Source: Thermoplasmata archaeon (lineage in GTDB: Archaea; Thermoplasmatota; Thermoplasmata; Lutacidiplasmatales; UBA184). From it: 5,419 nt of DNA. This document shows, piece after piece, positions 5,373-5,419 of this stretch; the stretch's first letter is position 1; each line of letters starts with the position of its first letter. The notes beneath the pieces were generated by a model, which saw only the letters and a list, made by a program, of their open reading frames with translations, made no database searches and was not told the origin of the DNA. Where the stretch lies: positions 1-5,419 of the forward strand of contig JASIEC010000139.1 of NCBI GenBank assembly GCA_030046135.1. The letters are read 5' to 3'. A program made the position numbers and the translations under genes.

Positions 5373-5419
5373 ATGCGCTCCACGCGGCGCAGCGATACAT
5401 GCCGACACTTCGGCGATCC
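5373..5419 (+). CDS. Possible start of an unknown gene (cut by window edge)
   Basis: ATG at 5373 opens a frame of 15 codons to the window edge, reading MRSTRRSDTCRHFGD. Support is purely positional: a TATA-like TTTACTAT 31 nt upstream and a GGAGG at 5363-5367, 5 nt before the ATG. Too little is visible to name a family. It could equally be a chance frame. Confidence 0.35.
   Translation, partial: MRSTRRSDTCRHFGD

Noticed and set aside
4661..5383. Minus-strand frame of 240 codons across the right end
   Set aside because: It is low-complexity Arg/Pro/Ser/Gly sequence antisense to the AbrB-like gene, with no recognisable domain.
4894..5419. tRNA, SRP RNA or RNase P RNA in the gene-poor right end
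   Set aside because: No T-loop pattern or conserved core of these RNAs could be found on either strand by eye.

Overview
The window looks like a GC-rich (roughly two-thirds G+C) archaeal chromosome fragment. The clues are TATA boxes about 31 nt upstream of start codons, at least one gene that appears leaderless, and a small SpoVT/AbrB-type regulator. The best family match is urocanate hydratase (HutU), known from Thermoplasmata among archaea. The proteins are arginine-rich rather than strongly acidic, which argues against a haloarchaeon. A high-GC uncultivated Thermoplasmata-like lineage is my guess, not something the sequence proves.

Layout. Positions 1-4552 are all read leftward (minus strand). 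From the promoter side the genes are: an M29-aminopeptidase-like protein (4552-3425); after a 245-bp AT-containing control region, a small unknown protein (3179-2889); hutU (2716-1013); and a second M29-like protein (990 to 1, running off the left edge). The last two are tightly packed. Between the hutU stop and the next start lies a nine-codon mini-ORF whose start overlaps the hutU stop and whose stop overlaps the next start. To the right, a divergent AbrB-like regulator gene (4642-4893, plus strand) shares a short promoter region with the first M29-like gene. Positions 4894-5372 hold no gene I can support, only GC-rich potential hairpins, a five-T tract and an AT patch that may be the promoter of a gene starting at 5373 and leaving the window.

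How the parts may work together. HutU converts urocanate to imidazolonepropionate in histidine degradation. Both M29-like proteins align with each other and with the aminopeptidase family, but each seems to lack the metal-binding residues, so they are probably not ordinary aminopeptidases. Their position around hutU suggests a role linked to histidine/urocanate breakdown or a related heterocycle. Three copies of a near-palindrome (core TTTAGTACTCTAA) tie the locus together: two lie upstream of the small gene and one lies in the divergent promoter. The copy nearest each leftward TATA box has its centre exactly 18.5 bp from that box. The AbrB-like protein is the obvious candidate to bind them and would then control itself and the pathway genes. 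HutU itself carries Ala where the well-known catalytic-region Cys is normally found.
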